Assembly (NCBI GenBank): GCA_963751395.1
Contig: CAVVUC010000002.1
Coordinates: 1-64,000 of the forward strand
DNA: 64,000 nucleotides
Source: CAVVUC01 sp963751395
GTDB lineage: Bacteria; Verrucomicrobiota; Verrucomicrobiia; Chthoniobacterales; Chthoniobacteraceae
Direction: 5' to 3'
Positions 17,845-26,909 of this stretch are shown here, in pieces (the first letter of the stretch is position 1; each line of letters starts with the position of its first letter). The position numbers and the translations under genes were made by a program. Under the pieces are notes generated by a model. It did not search any database. It was not told the origin of the DNA and worked only from the letters and a program-made list of their open reading frames with translations.

Positions 17845-18603
17845 ATGGCGCGCGCCGCGCGGGCAGCAGGCGTGCAACGCATCGTGGTCGCCGCCTTTCA
17901 GAACGAGACCGATCCGGCGCTCGCCGATCTCGTGGACGAAATCGAGTGGATGCGCGTTGGCCAGCTTGGCCGGTTGATTTCATTTTTCAAAAAAGCGCAC
18001 ATCCAGAACGCGGCGATGGCGGGGCAGATCAATCCCAAAAACCTGTTCGACCTGCGGCCCGACATCAAGGCGTTGCTCATCCTCGGAAAACTCAAGACGC
18101 GCAACGCGGAGACGATTTTTGGCGCGATCGGCGACGAGCTTGCGAAGGCCGGGACGACGCTGGTTCCGGCCACGACGTTCATGGAGGACTGCCTTGCGCA
18201 GCCCGGCCTGATCGCCGGCCCGCGCCTCGACAAGCGCGAGGAGCAGGACGTGCGCTACGGGCTCGGGATCGCGAAGGAAATCAGCCGGCTCGACATCGGC
18301 CAGACCGTGGTTGTGAAAAACGGAACCGTTCTCGCGGTCGAGGCGTTCGAGGGCACGAACGCCGCCATCCGCCGCGGCGGCGAGCTCGGGCGCAAGGACG
18401 CGGTGATGGTCAAGGTGTCGAAGCCGGGCCAGGATTTTCGGTTCGACGTGCCGGTGGTCGGCCCGCAGACGCTCGAAACCGCGCGCGACGCGCATCTGCG
18501 AGTGATCGCGGTCGAGGCGGGAAAAACTTTGCTGCTGGAAAAGGAAACCGTCTTCGCTCTTGCCGAAAAGCATCGCATCTCGATCGTCGGTCAAAATCTA
18601 TGA
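17845..18603 (+). CDS. lpxI: UDP-2,3-diacylglucosamine pyrophosphatase LpxI
   Basis: 252 residues from the ATG at 17845, but the family's N-terminus continues upstream in frame: codons from about 17806 read FGIIAGSGAYPLI. No ATG, GTG or TTG lies between the in-frame stop at 17770 and 17845; a CTG at 17776, inside the heptamer array, is the only near-start. The rest matches DUF1009/LpxI, for example MAGQINPKNLF and ATTFMEDCL. It hydrolyses UDP-2,3-diacylglucosamine to lipid X in lipid A synthesis and replaces LpxH. Its stop overlaps the next start (ATGA). Confidence 0.85.
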   Translation: MARAARAAGVQRIVVAAFQNETDPALADLVDEIEWMRVGQLGRLISFFKKAHIQNAAMAGQINPKNLFDLRPDIKALLILGKLKTRNAETIFGAIGDELAKAGTTLVPATTFMEDCLAQPGLIAGPRLDKREEQDVRYGLGIAKEISRLDIGQTVVVKNGTVLAVEAFEGTNAAIRRGGELGRKDAVMVKVSKPGQDFRFDVPVVGPQTLETARDAHLRVIAVEAGKTLLLEKETVFALAEKHRISIVGQNL

Positions 18604-19625
18604 ACAAAATCAAAGCCGGTGTCGTTGGAGTCGGTTCCATTGGGAAAAATCACGCGCGGGTGATGTCGGAGATTGCCGGCGCTGAGTTCACCGCGATCCT
18701 CGACAGCAACGACGCAGGGAGCGCCGAGATCGCTCAGCGCTTCGGTGTCCGCGCGGCGGCATCGTTGGAAGAGTTTGCGACACTCATCGACGCGGCAACG
18801 ATCGCCACGCCGACGCCGACGCATTACGAGATCGCGAAGTTCTTGATCGAGCGCGGAAAGCACGTGCTCATCGAGAAACCGATCACGGAAGAAACCGCAC
18901 ACGCCCGGGAGTTGATCGAACTGGCCGGCCGCCAAGGTGTGGTGCTGCAAGTCGGCCACATCGAGCGGTTCAACCCCGCGCTCTCCGCCCTCGAATCAAG
19001 GCTCACGCGTCCGCGCTTCATCGAGGCCTCGCGCCTTTCGCCTTATCCCGGTCGCTCACTGGATGTGGGTGTTGTGCTGGACGTGATGATTCACGATCTC
19101 GAAATCGTTCTGCATCTCGTGCGTTCGCCATGGGTGCAGGTCGATGCGGTGGGCGTGCCGATCCTGAGCAAGCGCGAGGACATCGCGAACGTGCGGATTC
19201 GTTTTGAAAATGGCTGCGTCGCCAACATCACCGCCAGTCGCATCAGCCAGGAGAAGCTGCGCAAGATTCGCGTGTTCCAGCAGGATGCGTATCTCTCGCT
19301 CGATTACCAAAATCAGAGCGGCTATCTGCTCCGCCTCGCGCGGGAGCACGAAAAGGAAAGCTCGCTTATCGGCAAACTGCTCGGCGTGGCGGCGGATGCG
19401 ACGATTGTTACCGAGTTCGCCGGCAAGCGCATCGTGCGTGAGCCGGTCGAGGTGGAAAAAGGCGAGCCGCTGAAGAGGGAGATCGAGGCGTTCATCGACT
19501 GCGCACGCGCCGGTTCCCAGCCGAAAGTCTCCGGAGCGCAGGCTGCCAACGCCCTCGAGCTGGCGCTGGAAATCACGCGCGATATCGAAAGACAAAACGC
19601 GGGTGAATCCTCCGGAAAGCAATGA
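18600..19625 (+). CDS. Gfo/Idh/MocA family oxidoreductase linked to lipid A synthesis
   Basis: 341 residues. Rossmann N-terminus AGVVGVGSIGKNHARVM, then EKPITEE and the C-terminal substrate domain with DVMIHDLEIVLHLV. Orthologues are commonly found beside lpx genes and may modify a UDP-sugar precursor; a GnnA-like UDP-GlcNAc 3-dehydrogenase role has precedent but is not shown here. It is coupled to lpxI by the ATGA overlap at 18600-18603. Confidence 0.85.
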   Translation: MNKIKAGVVGVGSIGKNHARVMSEIAGAEFTAILDSNDAGSAEIAQRFGVRAAASLEEFATLIDAATIATPTPTHYEIAKFLIERGKHVLIEKPITEETAHARELIELAGRQGVVLQVGHIERFNPALSALESRLTRPRFIEASRLSPYPGRSLDVGVVLDVMIHDLEIVLHLVRSPWVQVDAVGVPILSKREDIANVRIRFENGCVANITASRISQEKLRKIRVFQQDAYLSLDYQNQSGYLLRLAREHEKESSLIGKLLGVAADATIVTEFAGKRIVREPVEVEKGEPLKREIEAFIDCARAGSQPKVSGAQAANALELALEITRDIERQNAGESSGKQ

Positions 19626-19758
19626 GAAGCTTGGGGGCGATTGCCAGATGATCGGGCGCAACCCGGCGCTTGCTGCCGGCCTCCTGTCTGGCGGCGGTTG
19701 CAGTCTTTCATTTTCACCAGAACGAACTACGGTGGAGGCTTCATCCTCAATTTAATCC

Positions 19759-22700
19759 GTGGCTTCCACACCGACAGAAACAGCACCATCGCCCACAGTC
19801 CCCCGCAAACGCCGCAGGTTCCGCGGCATCGTGTGCCTGTTGCTGCTGCTGGCTGCGATTGCGGCGCTCTATCCACCGGTTTTTCAGGCCGGCCTTCGCA
19901 ATCTCGCGAAGCTCATCGCGTGGGGAAATGGCATCGAACTTGAAATCGGGAACGTGACCGGGAGCGTGCTCGAACCGATCGCGTTCACGGCAGTAAAAAT
20001 GAAGTCAGCCTCGCCTTACGGCACGGTTTCCACGCTCGGCATCGGCAGACTCGAGGCATCGTTCTCGGCGGAGAATCTCCTCCTTAAACGCGGCGTCGGC
20101 TGGCTGCGGAAGCTCGTTCTCGAGGATGTCGATGCGGCGATGGAACTGACTCCAGCCCCTCCGGTGCCGGAGACTTCCAAGGCTGCGACCGAACCACCTG
20201 AAACCCGCAAAGCCTCCTGGTTTCCGTTTCCGGCGTCCATCGAAGTGCTGCGCGCAAATCTCACCGTTCGACAGGGCGGAAACCTTTTCCGGTTCGGCGA
20301 TTTCCGTTTGAGCACGAGCGATGTCGAGGCCGGCGAACTTTACGTCGATGAAATCGAGATCCACGAGCCGTGGCTCACAAAGCGATTTGTGAAAGTCGCC
20401 GGGACCGTGGCAATGCGCGGTGAGCGCATCATCCTCGGGGATGTCGCACTCGATCCAGACACCAAAATCGAGGGGGCCTCGGCAAGTCTGCCCGACCTTT
20501 TGAAAGGCAGCCTGGCGATGGATTTCGACATCGCGGCATTCGGCGGAAAAATCCGTGGAGGAGTGAACAGCGTTTCGCGGAAGGGCGGCCACCTCAACTT
20601 CGAGGCGACCGGCTCGTTTTCGCAAATCTCCATCGCGACGCTGGCCGGCTTTCTCGACTCGCCTGACATCGCCGGCGGTGTCATCAAGGAGGGCAAGTTC
20701 ACCTTCTCTGGCTCTCCTCGCGACCCTGAAAGGGCGACGCTTTCGACCCGGCTGGAAGCGACCGATTTTCGCTGGGGCGAGCGGCAGTGGAACTCCCTCG
20801 TGCTGGGCGCGACGATGGTCGAACGCCGGCTGCAGCTCCACGAGTTCCGGCTGCAGCAGGCGCACAACGCGCTCAGCTTGAAAGGCGAAATCGCGATCCC
20901 CGGCACTGGAGGCGACTGGCTTCAGTCGGAGTTCACATTCGACATCAAGGCGCAAATCGACAATCTCACCGAACTCTCCGCCCTTTTCGGACCGGGTTTT
21001 GCCGACATGGCCGGCAAGCTCACGATCGACGGAGCCGTGCGCGGCCACAATCGTTTGTTCGACGGCCAGCTCATCATCTCCGGCTCGCGCCTTTCCTACC
21101 GCACCGCGCCGCTCGATGTGCTTCAGGCCGCCATCAAGCTCAACGGCAACGAACTCGAAATCGTTCACTGCGAGTTCGCGCACAAAGACGATTACCTGCG
21201 GGGAAAAGGCACGCTCAACATTTTTGGCGAGCGCCAGTACTCCGGCGAAATCAAAGCCACCATTGCCGATCTGGCGCTCTACTCCGCGTTCATGCAGCCG
21301 CCTGTTGCGCCGCAGGCTTTCGCGGGCGGTCTCTCCGTCACCTGGTCCGGTGACGGCAGCGCCAGGGCGCATTCGGGAGCGTTTCAGGCGCAGTTGAAAA
21401 AAGTGCGGCCGCTCGTCCCCACCGCCGCGAACGCATTCGTCCTCGATGCGGACCTCGAAGCGACCTACGCGCCACAGAATATCTTCTTCAGCAAATTCGT
21501 GCTCGGCAACGGCGACACCTCGTTCGCCGCAACCGTCACCGCCAGCCCGGCGTCATTGAATCTCCAGACCATCCGCGTGCTGCACAAAAAGAACGTCTGC
21601 CTCGAGGGCGATGCGCTCCTGCCGATCAATGTTTGGGGCGCGTGGCAGAACCCGACCTCAACCGAGTTTTGGAAATCCGACGGCGAGTGCAAGCTCAAGC
21701 TCACCGCGAAAAATCTCGACCTGCACGAAACGCTGGCTCTCTCGGGACGCGACCTCGCGATGAAGGGCGAGATCACCGGAACCCTGACCACCGAAGGCAC
21801 GCTCGCGAGCCCTGTCGCAAGCGGACAGGCGAAACTGACCAAAGGTGAAATCCCCATCGCAGCGGGAATCGTCGCGACCGAGGCGGCTGTCTCGCTTGCC
21901 GATCAAAATCTGGCCGTCGAGAAATTTGTCGGGCGCATTGCGGCCTGCGATTTCAGCGCGAGTGGAAATGTCGATCTCCACAACCGGATCGATCCCGGAC
22001 TGAAACTCAACGTCCAGTCCAGAGCCACGAATGTCGCCCCGCGCGATTTCGTCAAACTTCGCGCCGACCTCGATCTCGACGTCGCAGGCTCATGGAGCGC
22101 GGCGCGCGTGAGCGGCACTGCGCGCCTCACAAACGCGGAGGTCAGTGCGAAGCTCGACTGGCTCTCGCTGATTCTCTTTGAAAAGCATCGCGATTTCGAG
22201 ATCGACCCGCCGCTTACGATCTCGCAGGCTCCGTTCAACAACTGGAACCTGGACGTGCAAGTCACCAGCGCTGCGCCCCTGAAACTCAGTGGAAACCTCG
22301 GCGTCGCCAGACCCGATCTGTCGATCCGGGGACTTGCCGCGGAACCCGATCTCGCCGGCAACATCGTGTTTGAAAAAATGGCGTTCTCCTCCGGAACCAC
22401 AGCCGTCACCGTGGAGCGCGCCGCGTTTCATTTTGAGAAACCCAAACCGCGGCTTCCGATCCTCGACGTTCACTGCACCGCCAGGGCTTCAGGCTATGAC
22501 ATCGACTGCTATTTGTTCGGTTCGCTCGATGAAAAGCAGGTGCTGCTTGCCTCCAATCCGCCACTGCCCGAACAAACCATCTTCCGCCTCCTCGTGCGCG
22601 GTTTCGCGCCGAAATCGGCGGCTGAGCAGTTGCCCGATTTTCTCGAAGGCGTTCCGTTCACGCTCGACTGCCCCTTCCTGCCCGACGGCAAGGATCAGGC

Positions 22701-22803
22701 GAACACGCTTTTCAACATGCCGACGAGCGAAGACACCGGGTTCTCCCTTCACAGTGCCCTCTGCCCCCCGCAGCGCTTGGAAGAGGGGACGACCGGCGAG
22801 TAA
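19759..22803 (+). CDS. TamB/AsmA-like outer-membrane biogenesis protein
   Basis: 1014 residues, GTG start. A basic N-terminus is followed by one membrane helix (about 23-41), then a long beta-rich region typical of lipid-transporting AsmA-like bridges. The C-terminal segment SGYDIDCYLFGSLDEKQVLL, followed by ASNPPLPEQTIFRLLVRG, matches the DUF490/TamB end (Gly-x-Leu then Ser-x-Pro-x-Leu then Leu-x-x-Gly). It is anchored in the inner membrane with the rest in the periplasm and is proposed to move phospholipids to the outer membrane. It fits the lipid A genes upstream. Confidence 0.8.
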   Translation: MASTPTETAPSPTVPRKRRRFRGIVCLLLLLAAIAALYPPVFQAGLRNLAKLIAWGNGIELEIGNVTGSVLEPIAFTAVKMKSASPYGTVSTLGIGRLEASFSAENLLLKRGVGWLRKLVLEDVDAAMELTPAPPVPETSKAATEPPETRKASWFPFPASIEVLRANLTVRQGGNLFRFGDFRLSTSDVEAGELYVDEIEIHEPWLTKRFVKVAGTVAMRGERIILGDVALDPDTKIEGASASLPDLLKGSLAMDFDIAAFGGKIRGGVNSVSRKGGHLNFEATGSFSQISIATLAGFLDSPDIAGGVIKEGKFTFSGSPRDPERATLSTRLEATDFRWGERQWNSLVLGATMVERRLQLHEFRLQQAHNALSLKGEIAIPGTGGDWLQSEFTFDIKAQIDNLTELSALFGPGFADMAGKLTIDGAVRGHNRLFDGQLIISGSRLSYRTAPLDVLQAAIKLNGNELEIVHCEFAHKDDYLRGKGTLNIFGERQYSGEIKATIADLALYSAFMQPPVAPQAFAGGLSVTWSGDGSARAHSGAFQAQLKKVRPLVPTAANAFVLDADLEATYAPQNIFFSKFVLGNGDTSFAATVTASPASLNLQTIRVLHKKNVCLEGDALLPINVWGAWQNPTSTEFWKSDGECKLKLTAKNLDLHETLALSGRDLAMKGEITGTLTTEGTLASPVASGQAKLTKGEIPIAAGIVATEAAVSLADQNLAVEKFVGRIAACDFSASGNVDLHNRIDPGLKLNVQSRATNVAPRDFVKLRADLDLDVAGSWSAARVSGTARLTNAEVSAKLDWLSLILFEKHRDFEIDPPLTISQAPFNNWNLDVQVTSAAPLKLSGNLGVARPDLSIRGLAAEPDLAGNIVFEKMAFSSGTTAVTVERAAFHFEKPKPRLPILDVHCTARASGYDIDCYLFGSLDEKQVLLASNPPLPEQTIFRLLVRGFAPKSAAEQLPDFLEGVPFTLDCPFLPDGKDQANTLFNMPTSEDTGFSLHSALCPPQRLEEGTTGE

Positions 22804-22941
22804 TCCTGTAGATAGATCTTCTCTTAACTTCGTAACGAGTCTCCATGGACTTCGTCGGCCACGTACAATAAAAATGGGCCGGTCAACATTCCATTATGAC
22901 GCCGCTGATCAAGTCATCGCCAGATGATTGTCGATAGGATC

Positions 22942-23377
22942 TCAAACCAGGACTACGTTCGCGTCTGCCTGCATGCTTATTTGGCGGACGTCACCATGCC
23001 CCCCGCCGCAGCATTTTGTCCCTTGCGCGCTGATTTTATCGAGATCGTGCCAGGCGGGCGTGTTGTCCTCCAGCGTCCCGATGAAGTCGAGATAACGCAC
23101 ACAGGCCGCGTGCAGGATGCCCATCACGTCGCTGGGGCTGTAGATGGGTTTCTTGAGCGCGGCCATTTTGTATTCTTCGCGGCCATTCCGGCCAACCACC
23201 TTGCGGTGGCGACGCCAAAACCTTCGCGATCAACTCCTCCATGCGAACTCCCTTGCTTTTGGCCAGATACTCCACCACCAGTATAACCGCATTGTCGCGA
23301 ATGCGCTCCCGCAACGGCCCGGCTAATAGACCAATGTCAAAACACCGGATGTTCTCCCGCCGCAAAACCGCCCCCAT
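22942..23377 (-). pseudogene. Frameshifted gene of unknown function at the element boundary
   Basis: Two overlapping frames join into one sensible protein. Residues from the ATG at 23377 (ENIRCFDIGLLAGPLRERIR, EYLAKSKGVRMEELIAKVLA) continue, after a shift near 23215, as GREEYKMAALKKPIYSP, then SDVMGILHAACVRYLDFIG. The family is not recognised. It lies between the TamB gene and the probable attachment site, so it is either a decayed chromosomal gene or a remnant of an earlier insertion. Confidence 0.4.
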
Positions 23378-23532
23378 CGCTCCGGGACGCTGCTTCGCTC
23401 AATGTTGCTGTGACCACCACCCGGTTAAAACATCCCAGCACTGCCTCAATCTCCAGTATACCCCTCCAAAATTCCACCAGTTTTCATTCCTCATTTTACC
23501 ACATTCTCTTGGCAGTGGCTTCGCCAGCTTGG

Positions 23533-23560
23533 GATGCACCGTGTTGGAATCGAACCAACA
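23533..23560 (-). other. tRNA 3'-end fragment, probable left attachment site (attL)
   Basis: On the minus strand a perfect T-arm is readable: GTTGG-TTCGATT-CCAAC (23559 to 23543), followed by an acceptor-like ACGGTGC. No D-arm or anticodon arm precedes it. Integrases of this type commonly target tRNA 3' ends and leave such a fragment at one junction; the integrase starts 109 bases away. The intact tRNA would be at the far end, outside the window. Confidence 0.5.
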
Positions 23561-23642
23561 ACCCAGTGCAGTAGGTTGCGGGTGCGGAGTGGCGCGGAGT
23601 GGTTTTATTTGCTGGGTGGGTGGTATAGAGTTGTTGTGCAAT

Positions 23643-23660
23643 TTGCTAGACGTTGCTAGA
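23643..23660 (+). repeat. Direct repeat upstream of the integrase
   Basis: TTGCTAGA occurs at 23643-23650 and 23653-23660, one helical turn apart, just before the integrase ATG at 23669. It may be a binding site for integrase arms or a regulator. Confidence 0.35.
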
Positions 23661-23668
23661 GTGCTTCC

Positions 23669-24862
23669 ATGCTCCTGTCGTGGTTTGCTCCTACCAAGTC
23701 GCCGTTCCTTTACGTCCAATACCGTCCGCCAGGACAGGTGAAAAAGCGTTACGTTAAGACGGCGATCCGCAAAGAAGATCCCGACCATGCGCGGAAGATC
23801 GCGCTGGAGATCAACCGGCTTCAACGGACGCTGCTGCTGTCCGGCAACGGGGCAGCAGCGGGGGTTGAATCGAACGAGGGCGCGGGATGGTTTTGGGTGC
23901 CGGGCTGGCTGAGGACTCGCTACGCGAGCCGTTCCCGCACGCGGGCGGTCTATGAGGCGCAATGGGAGCGGCTCGTGGAGTTCCTGGTCGAAGCGCAGAT
24001 TGACGGTCCGGCGCTGCTCGAACGCGCGGACTGCTTTAACTATCTCGATTTTCGCACTGCCCAGGTGAAGGAAAAGTCGGGGCGCAATGTTCGCATCAAC
24101 ACGGCGATCGGCGAGCTGAAGCTGCTCGGAATGGCGATGGACGAGGCTGTAGCCAGAGGACACGCCATGTCCAACCCCGCGCGCAAGCTCAAAATCGAGC
24201 GCGAGGATACAGCAATCAAGCCGGAGATTTCCGAAGACGAGGAGGAGAAGATTCTCGCGGCCCTCGCTACTCAGCCGGATTGGATGCAGTTGAGTTTCGA
24301 GATTGCGATTGCGACCGGACTGCGTTTCTCTGACACGCGGCTTGCCAGCGGGTCGATCCAATGGAGCAACGATCTGATCGAGATTGCTAAGCCGAAAGGC
24401 GGGCACAAACGCGCGTTCTCCATACCGATTTACGACTCGATCCGGAACGTGTTGCGGGTTTTTCACCAAAGCAAACGCCCTTTTTTGTGGACGATGCCCG
24501 AGAAGGATCGTGGCTTGAACGGCATTTTGTGGATGCGCTTTTTCCGCGAACTCGGTCTCGACCATCTCTGTTTTCATTGCACCCGCGTGACGTTCATCTC
24601 ACGGGGCATGCGGGCCGGGATTCCCGAGAGTGTGATGATGAAGATGGTGAATCATGGGTTGAGTCTGATTAATCGCATTTACCAGCGCTGGACGAGCGAC
24701 GACGTTCGCCGTTATGCGGCACTGATTCCAGGCCGGTCTTCCGGCGCCGCCACAAAACAAAATCCTCGGGAAAAACTTTCCCGGAAATCAGCGGGAGCCC
24801 CTCGTGTTTCCACTGGCGAGGAACCGCGTAGCTCAGGCGAAACGCCGCAGCCAGCTCCTTGA
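23669..24862 (+). CDS. int: Tyrosine recombinase / integrase
   Basis: 397 residues. A SAM-like core-binding domain lies at about 75-180. The catalytic domain has Arg219 (ATGLRFSDT), a Lys at 243 or 247, His303-x-x-Arg306 (HCTRVTF), His329 (NHG) and the nucleophile Tyr338 (RIYQRW). It integrates and excises the element by strand exchange at attP and attB. The last 50 residues are Ser-, Lys- and Pro-rich and are encoded opposite the excisionase-like gene, so the two genes overlap tail to tail by 194 bases. Confidence 0.92.
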   Translation: MLLSWFAPTKSPFLYVQYRPPGQVKKRYVKTAIRKEDPDHARKIALEINRLQRTLLLSGNGAAAGVESNEGAGWFWVPGWLRTRYASRSRTRAVYEAQWERLVEFLVEAQIDGPALLERADCFNYLDFRTAQVKEKSGRNVRINTAIGELKLLGMAMDEAVARGHAMSNPARKLKIEREDTAIKPEISEDEEEKILAALATQPDWMQLSFEIAIATGLRFSDTRLASGSIQWSNDLIEIAKPKGGHKRAFSIPIYDSIRNVLRVFHQSKRPFLWTMPEKDRGLNGILWMRFFRELGLDHLCFHCTRVTFISRGMRAGIPESVMMKMVNHGLSLINRIYQRWTSDDVRRYAALIPGRSSGAATKQNPREKLSRKSAGAPRVSTGEEPRSSGETPQPAP

Positions 24863-24962
24863 GAGTGACCGGAATTCCGGCGTCGAATTTCTTCTTCGCG
24901 GAATCGGGATCAATGTCGGAGAGCTGCGCGTCGCCAGTGCTTTCTCGATCTTTGTCGTTCAT
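24669..24962 (-). CDS. Excisionase-like small DNA-binding protein
   Basis: 97 residues, ATG at 24962 with AGGAG six bases upstream. A winged-helix/MerR-like segment, VTLKELAAAFRLSYAVPRQW then HEGLPLISGKVFPEDFVLWR, resembles Xis and Nu1-type proteins that bend DNA. It is the last gene of the minus-strand operon. Before the intron arrived, its ATG overlapped the stop of the HTH gene (ATGA). Probable role: directionality factor for the integrase; a terminase-small-subunit-like role is the alternative. Confidence 0.65.
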   Translation of the reverse strand: MNDKDRESTGDAQLSDIDPDSAKKKFDAGIPVTLKELAAAFRLSYAVPRQWKHEGLPLISGKVFPEDFVLWRRRKTGLESVPHNGERRRSSSAGKCD

Positions 24963-25296
24963 AGTTTTCTCCTGGTGCGCCCGTGAAGCGGGCGTCAACG
25001 CGGGTGGAAGTCCCGCCGGTGCAATTAGACGGTTCAGCACCGCAGACCGTGCCAACTGCGTCGCCGCGAGGCGGGGTGGGGAGCAGGCATGGAGTCGAAC
25101 CGGCAGGTCGCAATGCACAGATGAACCACATAAATGAGCCTCGAAAAACACTCCCGGCAGCCGAGCCTCTCAAGAGTGGGCGAAGGCCGCAGAGTCGAGA
25201 CCCAGACCAACCGTCGTGGGTTTTGACAATGGACCGGCGGGGTCTGCGTGGGCGACATGTCGCGAAGTGACGCGCGGGTAAACGGGGAGATCTGTC

Positions 25297-26781
25297 ATGG
25301 CGGGTAAGCAAGACTCAACTGGCGGCACAACCCCAACAAAGGGGAAGGCCGTGCAGGCCAGGACAGAAGTCGGAGGCGTTCGTAGTAGTGATAATCCCGT
25401 GCCGGACCTCTGGTTCGGGCAACCCGCGGGGGAGCGAAGGGACGCCACTTGTTCCGCAGGAGCGAAGCGCAGGGAAGGACGTGGTGACGGCCCGCGAGGG
25501 CTACCAGCACCCGAGAAAGTCCGGCAACTGCAAATCACCCTGTATCGGAAAGCGAAGTCCAAGCCGGAATACCGGTTCTGGAGTCTATATGGAGAAGTGC
25601 AACGCGCCAACGTGCTGGCAGCAGCTTGGCGGCGCGTGAAAGCGAATGCAGGAGCGGCGGGGGTGGATGGAGTGAGCATCGAGGAACTCGCCGCCGATGC
25701 GCAGGTGGAAGCCGCGTGGCTGAACGCGCTGCAAGAGGAGCTTCACTGCAAAACGTACCGGCCCGCGCCGGTGCGCAGGGTGAAGATTCCCAAAGCCAGT
25801 GGAGGGTTTCGTGGGTTGGGGATTCCCACGGTGAAAGACCGCGTGGTGCAGATGGCGGTGTATCTGGTGCTGATGCCGATCTTCGAGGCGGACTTCCATC
25901 CGCGCTCCTTCGGTTTTCGGCCCGGACGGGGCGCCCACCAGGCGGTGGAGGTAATCCGGGAGGCATTGCGCATGGGCAAGACCGAGGTGGTCGATGCCGA
26001 TCTGGGGCAATACTTCGACACGATCCCGCATCGGAAGCTGATGCGGCAGGTGGCCCGGCGGGTGAGCGACGGGATGATCCTGAAACTCATCAAAGCCTGG
26101 CTGCGCGCGCCGATCGTCGAGGAAGAGCAAGGCGGAGGCCGGAGGATGAAGGCCAACCCCTGTGGCACCCCGCAGGGCGGCGTCATTTCTCCCTTGCTGG
26201 CCAACATCTACCTTCATCCGCTGGATGAGGGCGTGAATGAATGCCGGCAAAAGCCGCGGATGGTGCGGTATGCGGACGATCTGGTGATCCTCTGTCGGCC
26301 CGGAGAAGGAGAGGGGATGAAGGAGCGGCTGGCTCGGTGGCTGCAAAGCCGGGGGCTGGCCCTGAACGAAACCAAGACCCGAGTGCTCCAGAGCTGCGCG
26401 AGCGGCTTTGAGTTCCTGGGTTTCACCTTCCGCTGGCAGCAGTCGAAGAAGGGAACGCCGTATGTGCATACCGAGCCGAGCGCCGGCGCAGAGCAGGCGC
26501 TCCGGGACCGGGTGCGTGAACTCACCCGGCGTCCCACCACCTGGAGAGCGACTGGCGAGGTTGTGCGCGAGATCAACCAAGTGACCCGTGGCTGGAGCAA
26601 CTACTTTGCTTTGGCCCACCACCACCGGAGCTTCGGGCAGATGAATCACTTCATCGCCCACCGGCTGCGGCAATGGTTATGGCGCAAGCACGGGAATCCC
26701 TCGGGGAAATACCAGCGCTGGCCGGACCGCGAACTCTTCACCACGTATGGACTCTATCACCTGCCGGCGACGCTGGCGTAA
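25297..26781 (+). CDS. ltrA: Group II intron reverse transcriptase/maturase
   Basis: 494 residues. RT blocks include RVKIPKASGGFRGLGIP, FGFRPGRGAHQA, DADLGQYFDTIPH and the catalytic RYADDLVIL (Tyr325 to Asp328). The maturase X/GIIM region follows (ELTRRPTTWRATGEVVREIN, then TRGWSNYFA). It ends at GLYHLPATLA with no HNH endonuclease domain, as in several bacterial classes that prime from nicked or replicating DNA. It splices the intron RNA and makes its DNA copy. Confidence 0.95.
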   Translation: MAGKQDSTGGTTPTKGKAVQARTEVGGVRSSDNPVPDLWFGQPAGERRDATCSAGAKRREGRGDGPRGLPAPEKVRQLQITLYRKAKSKPEYRFWSLYGEVQRANVLAAAWRRVKANAGAAGVDGVSIEELAADAQVEAAWLNALQEELHCKTYRPAPVRRVKIPKASGGFRGLGIPTVKDRVVQMAVYLVLMPIFEADFHPRSFGFRPGRGAHQAVEVIREALRMGKTEVVDADLGQYFDTIPHRKLMRQVARRVSDGMILKLIKAWLRAPIVEEEQGGGRRMKANPCGTPQGGVISPLLANIYLHPLDEGVNECRQKPRMVRYADDLVILCRPGEGEGMKERLARWLQSRGLALNETKTRVLQSCASGFEFLGFTFRWQQSKKGTPYVHTEPSAGAEQALRDRVRELTRRPTTWRATGEVVREINQVTRGWSNYFALAHHHRSFGQMNHFIAHRLRQWLWRKHGNPSGKYQRWPDRELFTTYGLYHLPATLA

Positions 26782-26811
26782 GACATCGCAAACCGACAAA
26801 GGAACTCGGAA

Positions 26812-26843
26812 AGCCGGATGCGGGAAAACCGCCCGTCCGGTTT
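26812..26843 (+). ncRNA. Group II intron domain V
   Basis: A hairpin starting with the catalytic AGC, stem CCGGATGCGG with a GAAA tetraloop, closed by CCGTCCGG. This is the conserved active-site helix of the ribozyme. Confidence 0.85.
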
Positions 26844-26909
26844 GATGAGGGGCGGGAAGCAGACGGTCACTGGCCCGCGGGCCTCTCAATCCGTCGCTTC
26901 CCGCCTACT

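Noticed and set aside
23520..23620. Complete tRNA gene on the minus strand
   Set aside because: Only a T-arm and acceptor-like end are present; no D-arm or anticodon arm and no pairing 5' acceptor strand could be found.
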